NCBI RefSeq assembly: GCF_905147365.1 | Contig: NC_056413.1 | Coordinates: 3,488,501 to 3,552,500 of the forward strand | From: Aricia agestis | Lineage: Eukaryota > Arthropoda > Insecta > Lepidoptera > Lycaenidae | DNA length: 64,000 bases | Direction: 5' to 3' | In this document: positions 36,021-48,131 of the stretch, in pieces | Layout of the letters: the number at the start of each line of letters is the position of its first letter | Position numbering within the stretch: position 1 is the first letter of the stretch | The notes under the pieces: generated by a model | What the model saw: the letters and a program-made list of their open reading frames with translations, nothing else | Databases searched by the model: none | Told to the model about the DNA's origin: nothing | Translations under genes and position numbers: made by a program

Positions 36021-37090
36021 AAACTATTCAGTTTATTTTATGTGACAGCGCGGCAACGCGCATCAAATTCTTTATATACTGGCTTTATTACATAGTTAAT
36101 ATTTTATCTATTCCCGCAGTAAACAAATGTTTGACCAATGCGGGTCCAATTTTAATGAAATTATCCCCAATTATGAGGATAGAGATTCGAAACAGATAAG
36201 GCAGTGGACCGTTGTATGGGGCTGTAGATGAAAGATACGGTCAAATTATCTCTTTATAGTTGACCATGGACCATGGTGGTCACTTACAAACAATAAGCCA
36301 GTTATTTTACTACTATTGACAGTGAATTTGATGAACATACAAAGTAAGCAAAGTTACTTAATTCGTTAAAAATGGTTACGTTAGTTCACTGGTTAAAAAT
36401 CACAATATACATACATAATTGCTCACAAAATTGTAAAAAGCACAAATATACATCAGCTTACCTAGAACAGAATTTGAGTAATCATTATATCTATATCTAG
36501 TTATTTGAACGTTCACGCAATATAGAACTCTACCCTTCAGATCCACTAGATTTCATTTATTTTGGTTACTCTAGTACGTACTAAGTGCATGAAAAATGCA
36601 AAAATATCTACTTAGCTGGCTTTATTCCGTGGTAGATCTTTCTTAGAAGAAATCAGAAGCCTTAAAAATATTATTGCAACATTTATCACTAGGATCAGTC
36701 GGTGGTAAACACATCTTTATCTCGCATCTCTGAGGTGGCGCGAAGAGTTATGTCACTGTCACTTTTGGCGCCTTTAATTACGACCACCCGTGTTTTGTTT
36801 TTTACAGGTAAACAAAGTGGTCAGTGTTTATGATTGTAAATCTCTTTTGCTGTTTTTTTTTAATTGCTTCTGCTTTGTTCTAAAAAAAGTCATGGATGAT
36901 AAAACGTAGGCCTTACGTAATAATAATATGTAATGGATAATATGTATTATGTAATTAAATTGTAATTAGAATTACTTAATTATGTAAGTTATTTACAATC
37001 TGAGTGCACTTTTGCAGTCTCTTTTAAGATTTCTTTTTTTCTTATATTTTATCTATGCTTGTACTTCAGTATCATAAAATAGTTTAGAAT
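36021..37090. other. Intergenic, nothing recognised
   Basis: AT-rich unique sequence. GACCATGGACCATGGTGGTC near 36265 is a small palindrome. No ORF of note. Confidence 0.5.
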
Positions 37091-37097
37091 TATGATT

Positions 37098-37493
37098 CTA
37101 TACCACGAATCTTTCATTCCTTAAAAAAAGTCTTGTTCTCAAAAACGGTGATCGGTCAGTCTTTTCGTAAAGATCCCTTTCATCCCGAAATTCGAATACC
37201 AGTATTAGTAGCCAGTTGTAAAAAGATCGCCTTTCACAAAAAAAGTCCTTCAGCTGTGCGCCATTAAGCAGAATGTCCCCCGAATTGGACATCTTTTTAA
37301 CAAAAGGCGCGTAAAATGACCAGAAAAAATCTCCACAAAGGCTCGTGATGCGAGGGTGGACGATACATAATCGACCGCTAAAAAGATCGACTAAAATAAT
37401 TGTAGATCGTAGATTTATGTTAGTCTTTGTTGGTGTCCGGTTGCAGCTGCAAAAAATGTCTCCTCGAGTGGACAACTGGAGATTTGGTTTCAA
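37098..37493 (-). other. Unrecognised 131-codon open frame
   Basis: The second-longest ATG frame after 1921-2334, with no intron needed: MKPNLQLSTRGDIFCSCNRT at the start, FFWSFYAPFVKKMSNSGDIL in the middle, rich in Arg, Phe and Asp. I recognise no domain. It could be a TE remnant or chance. No neighbour supports it. Confidence 0.2.
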
Positions 37494-37554
37494 TCATTCA
37501 GTAAACTAGAAACAGTTAAAGCCAAAAGTGAATGCTGGCTAGTGACTATATTTC

Positions 37555-37745
37555 AGCGGTAAAACAGTCTTTCTTTTTGACCGACTTCCAAAAAGGAGGA
37601 GGTAATACGTTCGGCTGTATGTATCTTTTTTTTTTATATTTAGGGGTTTCTTGAAGCTTATTTTTTATCTACTTTATTACATATAGAGTATTGGAAAACC
37701 CTGGCTAATGCCTTTGCCCAGCAGCGGGACAGCATAGGCTAAATG
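37555..37745 (+). repeat. Two TE tails: GACCGACTTCCAAAAAGGAG type and LINE-like
   Basis: TTTTTGACCGACTTCCAAAA, AGGAGGAGG at 37576 is a common lepidopteran repeat end. CTAATGCCTTTGCCCAGCAG, CGGGACAGCATAGGCT at 37707 is a tail common to RTE-like LINEs (from memory). Confidence 0.5.
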
Positions 37746-38049
37746 TAAAAAAAAGACTACCGGCAAAATCCAGATTATCCAGACCGTTTCAACTCCATAT
37801 AAAATATTTCGCCAGCTCAACAAAAACACAAGAATGTATCATATTTGTGTTGTTACTGTGTTTGACAGTGGTGATGTGTCCGTCACCAATCCCAACCCTT
37901 GTCAGTCAGCGTTAGCATATTTTTGGGACTTGCCAAATATTTGAAATTTCTGCTTTCACCATGATTTTAACGCTTTTAACGTCTTTTATAATATGAATAA
38001 ATAGAAGCAGAAAAATAGACAACATACTATATCAGTATCAAATGATAAA

Positions 38050-38165
38050 GATATCTTATATATAAAAATGGATTTTCAAATGTGTTAGTCGCGCTAAAAC
38101 TCGAAAACGGCTGAACGGATTGAGCTGATTTTAGTCTTAAAATATTCGTAGAAGTCCAGGGAATA
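38050..38165 (+). repeat. Helitron-like repeat fragment
   Basis: TTATATATAAAAATGGATTT, AACTCGAAAACGGCTGAACG, GATTGAGCTGATTTTAG. Head only. Confidence 0.5.
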
Positions 38166-39916
38166 CTAATGTTATATTATAAATTCGAAACGTTAAAAAA
38201 GTATCTTAACAAACGAGGACATAATATTATTTATACATATAATTCTACCGTCTTTATTTACTATTTATATCTTTTTGGTGGTAAATTGACGGAATTAAAG
38301 ATACATTCAAACATTTCTCATCTAATCTACTCTACATAATTGGTAATTTATGTTTTAAATTAGAAAAGTACGGACATAAATAAAACGGTTGGAGTTTTTG
38401 AAGAACATCAATAAACAGTAAACCATCTCCGTCACATGCAATGAAGACGAACGACCCAGCTAATGAAGGACGCGAGTTTGGACGTAGAGTCAACTAGGAA
38501 CAGATGCGACACACGGAAATTGTCTAGGATATTATGCCTTTTCTCCTGGTAAAATTGCGGTGGGATGATCGTGCCCGGAACTTTACCTATGCGGAGATTG
38601 CACCATACGTTTTGGTGGGTAGAGCATACATAGGGTAGAGGAGTCCTACATTCCACGGCGGTTGTCCCCAATCTGCCGGGGACAACGGCTGTCTGAGGCT
38701 CCAAGCATCCATGTTAATAAAAGGATATTAGGCCTTTAGTTACAGATTGTGTAAAATGTTCCGCTTAATTGTCACTTTATGAAATAAAAACATCTGAAAT
38801 CACTTTATTCAAGGTTTTGCTGAAAATATTACACCTTTGCTGAACATTTATCATCACTTAAAATAACTTGAAAAAGTAAAATACTACTAAGCTTAAAAAA
38901 ATTGAATTCCCTAGAAGCGTATTTAAGTATGGTCGCATGTTTCTATGAAATCTTTTTAGATACTTCATTTAATCTATATCCATCTCTAATTAAATACTAC
39001 AATGCCATAACTTGCTTAGTATGAAAAAATATCTAAATTCAAAACAGTGTGATAAAACAACATTTAATTTATATAAATTATTATAAAAAAGTTAGTCTTG
39101 ACTCTTGATGCAGAGCTGGTATATGTGAAAAGCTGAAAACTTTTTTTTTCTCAAGTGCAGTTGCTAAATAAACGTGTTGCACTATTTTCAAGTGATCTCT
39201 GCTAGTTACTCTATGTTCGCGTGAGCGGCTTGTGTTGCCGCACTTGTTTCCACGTATGGTAGCGATTTTTTTAGTTTTTGTTCCAGATAAAAAAAAAAAA
39301 CTGTAACACGAGCCGAGCGGCATGCGGATGTGAGTCGACTCGTCGCAATACATAAATTACTTTTTTCCATCCATTTTATAGCTTTTCAGTAAGTAAAAAA
39401 TCAGAAGTTTTGCTTTATGAACTTTTGCCTGGAATTTTTAGGAATTTTTAGATGGCAATTTCTAAGACTTCTTTTTTTCAATTTCTAAGAATTAACAAAC
39501 CGTATGTAAGGAATAATCATACAGAGGTTACGTAGATAATAAATAACAATAAAACGAATAAATAACTTTAAGTAATTATTATTTATTTTTACGTAAATTG
39601 TGCTACTAAATCTTATTCAGCTGACTGTTTTATGTTAGTGAGTATAAATTTGGATGTCTATGATAGTTTTTTCAAAAAATAAAAGTGAAATTTTCGGGCA
39701 ACAAAAGACCAATTCAGCAATTTAAATCTTACAATAACAGGTACCTAGGTATATTGTTTGGTCAAGCCGCGAAGTCAGTTGATAACAAGATAATTCATTT
39801 GAAAGATTATTATTAAACAAAAAAATGATAACATAATACCTATCTCCTCAAAACCATATACTGGCAAATTAGAGGTGTGATTGTAATGGCCAAAACTCAA
39901 TCGTAAAATTCAAATT

Positions 39917-40403
39917 ATAGTTAAGTGCGTTTTAAGATAATATGGGTAACACTTCTCATATTGCTTGCTACGGGTTTTTTTACAATAAAACAAAAAAAAA
40001 ACAAGATGTAATAAATTATATTCCATGTACAAAAACAAATGTTTCCTATAATTGTAAATGAATAAAAATGAAAAGATGCTAAATGCTAATTTTAAATTAT
40101 AAATTTTAACTGTGAAAATTATTGTAACAAAAATATTTGAAAAATGTCAGATGCATGAAATGGAACTTATGCCAATAGAGATTGACACTGTTGAATCGAA
40201 ATCAAATCGATAAAAAGGGCGGCCATTTTAAATCGCCGGCGCCACTCTGAAACGTCAGTACGAAATCGATATTTTCGATTGCAATTCCTTTACGAAGTGA
40301 TTCGATATTTTTAAACTATCGATTAATTTTTGTTAGGTAACTTCCCTACTATTGTCAATTATAATGTGTCACCCTGGATATCATCTTAAAACGCACAAAC
40401 TTA
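39917..40403. mobile_element. TIR element L, copy 2
   Basis: Ends TAGTTAAGTGCGTTTTAAGA and TCTTAAAACGCACAAACTTA. The interior aligns with 10281-10725 (CTTGCTACGGGTTTTTTTAC; GTTGAATCGAAATCAAATCG). It carries 10 extra bases (AATCGATATT region) near 40266. Confidence 0.75.
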
Positions 40404-40682
40404 TGAGTGAAAGTTTTCTATTGCTATTCTTTTATATTTATTTTTTAAGAATAAACCAAACAAAGCATGCTGGCTGAAAATGGCATAACGTTCCTTTTTC
40501 AAATAAAAAGTTTAGCGGTATTTCGCATTCTGTTCCCGCATCAGCTGAGCCGGTCGCTCTAGCAGGAAATGACGTTCAGGAATGAGGATATCTTCTCGTT
40601 AATTTGCATCATAAATCATCGGGAATGTTGGTTTTGGCATTTGCATGGAGGAGGCGTCGACTGGGCTTTTTTCGCTTCGACT

Positions 40683-40864
40683 GGCCCTTTAGCCGAGACG
40701 TTTTCTTTATCGCTTCTTTATAGAATCGCCGATCAAAATGTATGGAATTGACAAACGCTTTCGATAACATGAAGTTGACGTTCGTCTCATGCAATGTCAA
40801 TTCCATACATTTTGGTCGGTGATTCTATACAGAAGCGTTAAGAAAACGTTTTGGCTAAAGGGCC
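40683..40864. mobile_element. Foldback MITE, about 70-bp arms
   Basis: Left GGCCCTTTAGCCGAGACGTT; right AACGTTTTGGCTAAAGGGCC. Then GATCAAAATGTATGGAATTG faces CAATTCCATACATTTTGGTC around a short centre. Non-coding. Confidence 0.8.
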
Positions 40865-41750
40865 TGGGCCTTTTTGTCGCTTGCTTGGGCCTTTTTGTCG
40901 TTGACGTTGCCGAATCGGCGTGTAGGGTTTCAAACGTTCTTTAACGTTTTTCGTCATCGTTATTAATGCCTCGTGTTCGCGACACTCACAATTAGTCTCG
41001 ACTTATTTCAGACAGTTATTGATTTTGAGATTTAATTGCTCTGACTTTTTATGTTTGTCTAATTAAGTAAGATGGGTAATAGATTTCATGTGTGGCTATA
41101 AAATAATTATATTAAATAAATAAAATAGGATATTATGTATTAAATTAATGGTAAAGTTCTTTCACGAGATACAAAATATCGTTGATTTATCTTATGCTTC
41201 TCCTAGAATCTCATCTAAAGATAGCGAGAACAGTGAGTCACTTTTTAGCGAACAAAAAGAAACACAAATATTTTTGAGGAAGAGTTAAACAGACAAGCAG
41301 GAATGAATCAATAGAGAAATCTCTTTCTGTCCTTTGAACCATAAAGGCTACTTCTATATCTTTTTTTCGGCAAAAGCATGTCAGCAATTTACTGTCATAT
41401 CTGAACAAAAATGTCACATAAATGTATTCCGCCAAAAAATTGCCAGTGTTTGGTGTGAAGTGTTAATAAATTATACTCAATATGGGAACCTTTAATCCTC
41501 CGGGGTCAGATATAGGAAGCGTATTCCCCGCGCCCTCGTTATCCCATCACAGGACGTCCTGGACCGGGACTTCCCGGACAGGAAGGATATTAAAAGTTTT
41601 CGGAAAATTATTCCAAACCGTTAGAATTAACGTGCTACTAAATTTTTTATTTTAAGTTACGAGTAGGTTGCGTTTTGTCACCTTCGACTTGACCTAGGAA
41701 AATATGTTAATTTATAATAATGATAATATTCAAATCAAATCATTTAATTC
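40865..41750. other. Intergenic, nothing recognised
   Basis: Unique AT-rich DNA. A GC-rich patch at 41540-41585 has GGACGTCCTGGACCGGGACT motifs. No gene seen. Confidence 0.45.
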
Positions 41751-41862
41751 AGGCATCAGAGGCCCATATAACAAATACCTTAAATCTAACATACATATAA
41801 TTATATAATAAATACCTTAAAACTAACATACATATTTTATATATACTTAAAAACTAACACTG

Positions 41863-42145
41863 TCACATTTTGCCGGCGACGTGACTCGCTTCGTTCCGGA
41901 GTCTCCCCCGGAACCTCCGATAGACTACATCCATCGGCCAGAACTCCGGCGCCTCGAAAGTCGACAGAAGATTCGTCGGTACTCTCACCACAAAGGAGCT
42001 AAAGTTAACCTTGTGGCGAGACTGCAGACGCTCGACCCTCAGGCGCAGTGTCGTCTTCTTCTGGATGTAGTCCACGACATCCTGGACCTCCATGGACCAG
42101 TGCAGGCGGGATATGTACAGGGGCGTCGCGGGGACCTCGCTATTA
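41863..42145 (-). pseudogene. Fragment of a retrotransposon ORF1-like protein
   Basis: The minus strand encodes PLYISRLHWSMEVQDVVDYI, then LRLRVERLQSRHKVNFSSFV, VRVPTNLLSTFEAPEFWP and RRFRGRL, ending at a stop at 41863. This block (LYxSxLHW, VxDYI, FSSFVVRVP, PEFWP, RRFRGRL) resembles the C-terminal domain of ORF1-type proteins in insect non-LTR retrotransposons, as I recall it. The upstream part and any reverse transcriptase are absent. 41750-41850 looks like a 3' tail of the same element. Confidence 0.6.
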
Positions 42146-42544
42146 TAATTTGAAACAATATATCCCTCTACGGCGTAGCGGCCTACGGCGTAGCACCACG
42201 TAGCGCGTATTGTGAATATGGTAGGTATTGTTTTTAATTATTATTATAATTTGTGTTAAATACATATTAATCTTTGAGTAAGATTAAAACGTAACGTGGC
42301 GGTAAAATTTTACATAGCAATGGTAATGACCTTTGTAGTAGGCTATACTTAATACAATGTAGGTACATTGCATATACTCGTAGCAATCTTTATATTATGG
42401 TTCAAAACTTTTATTTACTTACCTTCCACCTTATATAACCCTATTCATCCTGACCTTTTTTGTCTTCTGAACCCGGAACGCACTTGGAATGTGTTCTAAT
42501 TGACAATGTCAAATGTTCTTCGGAAGCGCGTAATGATGGCTCAG

Positions 42545-42722
42545 GCGCATTCCACGGTCTCGGGTTTGTGCGGGGTTCAGGGTTCGAGTCCCGTGAGACC
42601 TTAACTGGGGCAACACTTGTGGTAGCACGTGGACGTTACAGTGTGAGTACAAAAGTTGACGAACTCGAAAGTTGCAGGATTTTATGTTACATGTTAGCTC
42701 TATTACTAATAAAGACCTAATC
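42545..42722 (+). repeat. Possible tRNA-derived SINE remnant
   Basis: GATGGCTCAGGCGCATTCCA resembles an A box and AGGGTTCGAGTCCCGTGAGA a B box. The stems do not make a tRNA. The 3' part has no copy in this window. Confidence 0.35.
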
Positions 42723-42739
42723 TTACAATAAACACTCAA

Positions 42740-43600
42740 TAACTTGTCATTATAGTGTATGAAAAAAGTTATTGTTTTTATATAATTATTATTTAATTAT
42801 AATGTACGGTATTAGCAGCAGTTATATTTTATACAGTACATTGTACGTGTTACGTAGGAATGCTTTGACAATAAATAATAATATAGTGCAGAAATTACAT
42901 GCCACAAATGAATAGATGATTTTTTGCTTTGATCACCGAAACTGAAAGATATAATTTAAGTACTTAATATACATATGTTAATCTATCAAATTAAATTATT
43001 AATATCTATAAAATTATATATTAAACTTACCTAATACCTTTTTAAAGTTTTTATTTTTAGTTCATTTATGCGAATCACAAAATACCATATTTAATGACAA
43101 ATTTGTATGTGAGTCTAGCCTCAGTGGTTCGACCTTAGAAAAGTAAAAAAGTAGAAAAAATAAATTACTGTCTCATCCATTTCGTTTATTTGCAATAAGA
43201 CACTTCAAATTGACTTTTGGCGGGCCCCTAGGGGCTCGTCTAGACGAGCAATTTTATTGCGCAATTGTATTGCGTAATATTATTGACCGTCTATAGGGTT
43301 AATATTTTACTTCGCGCGCGTTCAATCTAATCATCAAATAAACTGTTAAATAAAATTAATATTGGACAATACAATTGATCATGATATTCTAAGGACCGGT
43401 TTAGGTCAAAGTTTAAAATGTCTAGTGACACTACAGCGCACTTTGCCTGCAGCATGTTCGTGAAGTTTTTGTCGCAATGAACAGGATTTCACACTCGAGA
43501 GCTACATCCACGACTTAGTTCACACATTCAGCTCTTAAGTAGTACGACATTTTATAAGTTTAAACTTTTTTTAATGGAGAGTTAAGCTTAATATATATAT
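42740..43600. other. Intergenic, nothing recognised
   Basis: AT-rich. GGCTCGTCTAGACGAGC near 43231 is a short palindrome, and a CG-rich GCGCGCGTTC lies at 43313. No gene. Confidence 0.45.
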
Positions 43601-43602
43601 TA

Positions 43603-44105
43603 TTTTTTTATGAAATAAGGGGGCAAACGAGCAAACGGGTTACCTGATGGAAAGCAACATCCGTCGCCCATGGACACTCGCAGCATCAGAAGAGCTGCAA
43701 GTGCGCTGCCGGCCTTTTAAGAGTGAAATGGGGTAATAGGGGAGGGAAGGGAAGGGAACAGGGGAAGGTAGGGAGGGGAAGGGAATAGGTTAGGGGATTG
43801 GGCCTCCGGTAAACTCACTCACTCGGCGAAACACAACACAAGACACTCGCAGCATCAAAAGAGCTGCAGGTGCGTTGCCGGCCTTTTAAGAGGGAATAGG
43901 GTACTAGCCAATAGGGGAGGGTAGGGATGGGAAGGGAATAGGGGAGGGTAGGGAAGGGATTAGGGTAGGGGATTGGGCCTCCGGTAAACTCACTCACTCG
44001 GTGAAACACAGCGCAAGCGATGTTTCACGCCAGTTTTCTGTGAGAACGTGGTATTTCTCCGGTCGAGCCGGCCCATTCGTGCCGAAGCATGGCTCTCCCA
44101 CGTAT
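43603..44105 (-). mobile_element. SINE family S, inverted, with internal tandem duplication
   Basis: Starts with poly(T)/TGAAATAAGGGGGCAAACG and ends with the inverted head CATGGCTCTCCCACGT. The middle block, from GACACTCGCAGCATCA to CTCACTCACTCGG, occurs twice (43673 and 43842), so the element is about 170 bp longer than its relatives. Confidence 0.8.
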
Positions 44106-45330
44106 AATTATACTACATAATATATGAAATTAACAAAATGTTGTAACAGAAATAAGAATATTAACATTTAACCTCGCATAAAAAACTTAAAAATTCAGAA
44201 GGTGAGTGCTATATTTCGGGCATCATAGGCCTATGTTATAAATATACCTTACAACTAACATACATATTCATAGCATAATGATTATATAGGTATATCCTAA
44301 AATATAAAATTAACAACTTTAAAATGCACATTTATTCTCATAGTGTTAATATGCAATTGAACATGAACACACAAAAAAAACAATGAAATCTTTAATATTA
44401 ATGTTAAGGACCCATAAGGATCTGGAGCACCTTGCAGGATGTCACCGTATCTAATGTATTCCCTGTGACACAATCGCGCAACACTTGCATACACGATTAT
44501 TTGCCAAAACCTTTCTCTGGTTCGCAGAAAGGTGTTCTGGTTTTAGGGTAAGCGTACCCGTTGTTGAACTATTGAGTTTTATGATGAAGCATTTTTTGGA
44601 TGAATTGGTAATTAATAATTTCTCGTTCTGTCCTTTGCATTAGTATCCTGTGACTAATTTTGAGAACAGTGAGCTGAAGCTATTCCAGAGTTAGTACATA
44701 TTATTACTATTATTGAATTGTTTGATTGAAGAGAGAAAAAGATTCAAGAGATTATAACAATATCAATCATAAACTGAGATTTTTAACAGGAGTTATCTAT
44801 TCGTTAGTACTTTTGATTTGCTAACGCCAAAAACATTGCCTAATCAGCAACGCTGTAGAATAGTTGAAAAAACATATTAACAAAATATAATTTAAATCAT
44901 TTATTTCCTAACTGCAACTTAGCAAGATTAATTTAATGATATTCAGATCGCACTTCATTATTTTTTTATTATTAGAAATATTAATTATACAACAAACAAA
45001 CCTACTTAATATTTTAAAATTACACATACATAATATCTGATGAAACGCGAAGTATGTGTCAATAACTGGGTACTTCACCCTACTTTCAGTAAAAGGTGCA
45101 TTCGGTCCAGTAAAGAGTTGTATTGTGAATGGGGTTTATAGAGTGTTTATTTTCTATCGCATCTGCCCCATGTGTATGTGACAAACGACATGTCAATGAA
45201 ATATTCTTTCACATATGGAATTTTGCTTTGAATAATAAATTATAATGACAAAAATGTGGAACGTAACCAATTTTGTCTAGGTACAAAAATGCAGTTCAAA
45301 AAGTTTAGTTGTTAACTTCGATCAAAGTTT
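44106..45330. other. Intergenic, nothing firm
   Basis: AT-rich. The minus-strand frame at 44400-44494 reads ASVARLCHREYIRYGDILQG, which could be a TE remnant, but I cannot place it. Confidence 0.4.
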
Positions 45331-45484
45331 ATACGTGGGAGAGCCATGCTTCGGCACGAATGGGCCGACCGGAGAAATACCACGTTCTCACAGAAAACCG
45401 GCGTGAAACAGCGCTTGCGCTGTGTTTCACCGAGTGAGTGAGTTTACCGGAGGCCCAATCCCCTTGTTTCATTAAAAAAAAATA
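45330..45484 (+). mobile_element. SINE family S with internal deletion
   Basis: A normal head to GGAGGCCCAATCCCC, then directly TTGTTTCATTAAAAAAAAA. The pyrimidine tract and 3' body are missing, so head and tail are fused. Confidence 0.8.
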
Positions 45485-46570
45485 AGTACCGTGTGTAGGA
45501 GGAGGAGGGAAAGAGAAATCTTAGTCATTGAAGAGGGAGAGGATCCTAAAGATTTAAAAAGCATAAAATTGGTAGTTCGAGTACTTTCTTAAATTATAAA
45601 TAAACTAGCTTTTATAATGGCTCCACCTCAAAACATGCCCACCACTAAAACACTGTTTTTTGGTTTAAAAAAGAGGCCGGTGTTACTCAAGATTCTGAGT
45701 ACTAAACTACTATCATTTTAATTAACATCTGTTCTCTCTCTACAACAGGTTTTCTTAAACACCTTTATTTTATCATCACAATATTTATACTCACTCCAGT
45801 TTTATGTACATATTATGTTTTACATAATCGCTGCAAAAAAGCATGTAATAAAATTGTTTGACAAAAGTTGGAATTATGGTGATGTGAACACAGACAAAAT
45901 ACTGTCCACTTTTCAGGTAGAATTTGTTAAAAAAATCGCTACTTAAAGAGAGAAAGTTCCCATAATGCCAATTTTCATTGACGCACAATTAATACTAGAC
46001 TCACAATATTTTTTTATAAGGGAGAAATTAGCTAACGTAATACTTATTTCTAAGTTTATATGTATAATAGATTCATAATAATTCCACTTTTTTCATGCCT
46101 AAAATTCTTATGTCCGAGTCGAACGAAAGATAGAAAAACAAACACGTAGAGAATCATTCGCAATTAAATTATTAATTTTTAGGCTACTTTAAAGTTCAAT
46201 ATTTCTATTTTCGATTCCCATGGACTGCATAAAATAAAACTTTTTTTGCTTTTACTAGCCTAGTTCTTCGTACGTTATAATACGTCTATGTTGTGAATGT
46301 ATTTTTTGTGTCCACAATGCATCTTTCTCCGAAACGAGTCCGTGAGACCACAAAAGGGTTTTGCATTTCACAAATAGACCAATTTTTTTTGGGCTCCGCA
46401 AAAAAATTCCTAGAAAGTATCCTGATCTATCATAAAATGTTATATTTATGATGTAGTAGTTTATTATTGTTTTTATAGCTTTTGATTTATTGTATTGAAG
46501 GATTATAGCAGAAAATACTGCAAGCTTGTTAATTAGAATTTACTTTTGTGGCTATATTATACGGAAAACC
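45485..46570. other. Intergenic, nothing recognised
   Basis: AT-rich unique sequence with short frames only. Confidence 0.45.
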
Positions 46571-46748
46571 GAGTTTGTCTGTCAGTTTAACATCTTCATG
46601 TCCAAACCGCTGAACCGATTTTGCTGAAATTTGGTATGGAGCTTTGAGTCCCAGGAAAGAGCATAGGATACTTTTTATTCCGTAAAAATTTACGGTTTCG
46701 GTGCGATAAACAATTTTGGCGCAACAGATTCGCTGGCATCATCTACTT
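46571..46748 (+). repeat. Helitron-like repeat H, diverged copy
   Basis: TCCAAACCGCTGAACCGATT, GCTGAAATTTGGTATGGAGC, TTTTGGCGCAACAGATTCGC, ending TCATCTACT. Confidence 0.65.
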
Positions 46749-46890
46749 GGGTTATAAGTCTGAGAGTACCTTTAACCATAGATATCAGAAACAAACGGGT
46801 CTCTATGCCTTTAATGAAATGCTGGCAAAAGGTATTATTCTAGTAAGTTGTAGTATTTTTTCATTTGGTTAGGTATAGCCTATAAGTGTC

Positions 46891-47006
46891 CAAACACACT
46901 AGGCCGAAAATACGCGGCCGAAGTTCGGAATGATTACGCTTGCAATGCGCTGCGCATACAATATGTATAACGCGACGTAATTTCGGCATGGTGTGTTTAG
47001 ACACTA
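46891..47006. mobile_element. MITE (GTGTCxAAACACAC ends), uninterrupted copy
   Basis: GTGTCCAAACACACTAGGCC, GAAAATACGCGGCCGAAGTT on the left; CATGGTGTGTTTAGACAC on the right. It is the intact reference for the element split at 24340-24661. Confidence 0.75.
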
Positions 47007-47354
47007 AGCAGTAGGCACCTATTTTATTATGAATTAAACGAATCTTACAAAGGTTAAAAAATACTAACGTCCCTCTTGAATAAGCAATGGCGATATGAGT
47101 GGCTGAGTGACGTGACCTTTGCGTGACCTCTCAGTGCACGCCAGGCGCCAGCTGATTATTATTTGATGACCCGCAACCACACCAAGTATTGATATTCTCC
47201 AATTTTGATAGGCACCCTGGTTTCTTTTATAATAATAACTAGCTGTTGCCCGCGACTTCGTCCGCGTGGACTTTAGTTTATAGCGCGCGGTGTCAACAAA
47301 ATTTGTGTCAAATTTAAAAAAAATTTAAAACCCTGGTAAGTGGTACCCCTCTTA

Positions 47355-47427
47355 GGGCCGCGCTACACCGGAATGGCAGCGCTGAAAGTGCTCGCCTCGC
47401 CGCTGCCATTCCGGTGTAGCGCGGCCC
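47355..47427. mobile_element. 73-bp MITE, TTA target, in the left arm
   Basis: Ends GGGCCGCGCTACACCGGAAT, GGCAGCG inverted on the other side, flanked by TTA on each side (47352-47354, 47428-47430). GC-rich hairpin. PIF/Harbinger-like by target and GGG end. Confidence 0.85.
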
Positions 47428-47915
47428 TTAACTAATCAAAATACCCAAAAACAGCTGTGCAGTGTGCACATAATCTATACTAATATTATAAATGCGAAAG
47501 TATCTCTGTCTGTCTGTCTGTCTGTCAGTCTCGCTTTCACGCCAAACGCCAAAACTACCGAACCGATTGTAATGAATTACCGTAGAATAGATATAACAAT
47601 CGAAAAAAATCGAGACTTAAATGTAAGATGATACCACCTCTTATAGAAAGACTTTTGAGCAAGCGTCAGCACGATGTAGAAGACGCACGGCGCCATCTAT
47701 TATGAATTTTTTGAACAAATTTACGACCCTTACAACCCTTTTTTCCAGTAAAAAAGTAGCCTATGTCCTTTCTCGGGCTTTAGACTATCTGTATACAAAA
47801 TTTCATTACAATCGGTTCGGTAGTTTTGGCGTTTGGCGTGAAAGCGAGACTGACAGAGAGACAGACAGATTATGTGCACACTGCACAGCTGTTTTTGGGT
47901 ATTTTGATTAATAAA

Positions 47916-47988
47916 GGGCCGCGCTACACCGGAATGGCAGCGGCGAGGCGAGCACTTTCAGCGCTGCCATTCCGGTGTAGCGCGGCCC
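47916..47988. mobile_element. 73-bp MITE, mirror copy in the right arm
   Basis: The exact reverse complement of 47355-47427 in the matching arm position. The outer flank is TAA (mirror of TTA); the inner flank has changed to AAA. Confidence 0.85.
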
Positions 47989-48131
47989 TAAGAGGGGTAC
48001 TTACCACTTACCAGGGTTTTTATAAGTTTTTAAATTTGACACAAATTTTGTTGACACCGCGCGCTATAAACTATAGTCCACGCGGACGAAGTCGCGGGCA
48101 ACAGCTAGTATTATACATAAAATATATTTAA

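Larger units (their letters stand above)
47239..48108. repeat. 870-bp inverted duplication containing a MITE in both arms
   Basis: The left arm 47239-47574 starts CTAGCTGTTGCCCGCGACTT, CGTCCGCGTGGAC; the right arm 47802-48108 ends with its inverse. Shared along the arms are the GTGTCAACAAAATTTGTG block, ACCCTGGTAAGTGGTA, the MITE at the same place, CAGCTGTGCAGTGTGCACAT and CAAACGCCAAAACTACCGAA. The 227-bp centre is unique. The right arm lacks about 30 bases near the TCTGTCTG run. Confidence 0.85.

Noticed and set aside
38432..38704. 90-codon minus-strand frame
   Set aside because: No recognised domain, no splice or start context, and other frames are equally plausible over part of it.
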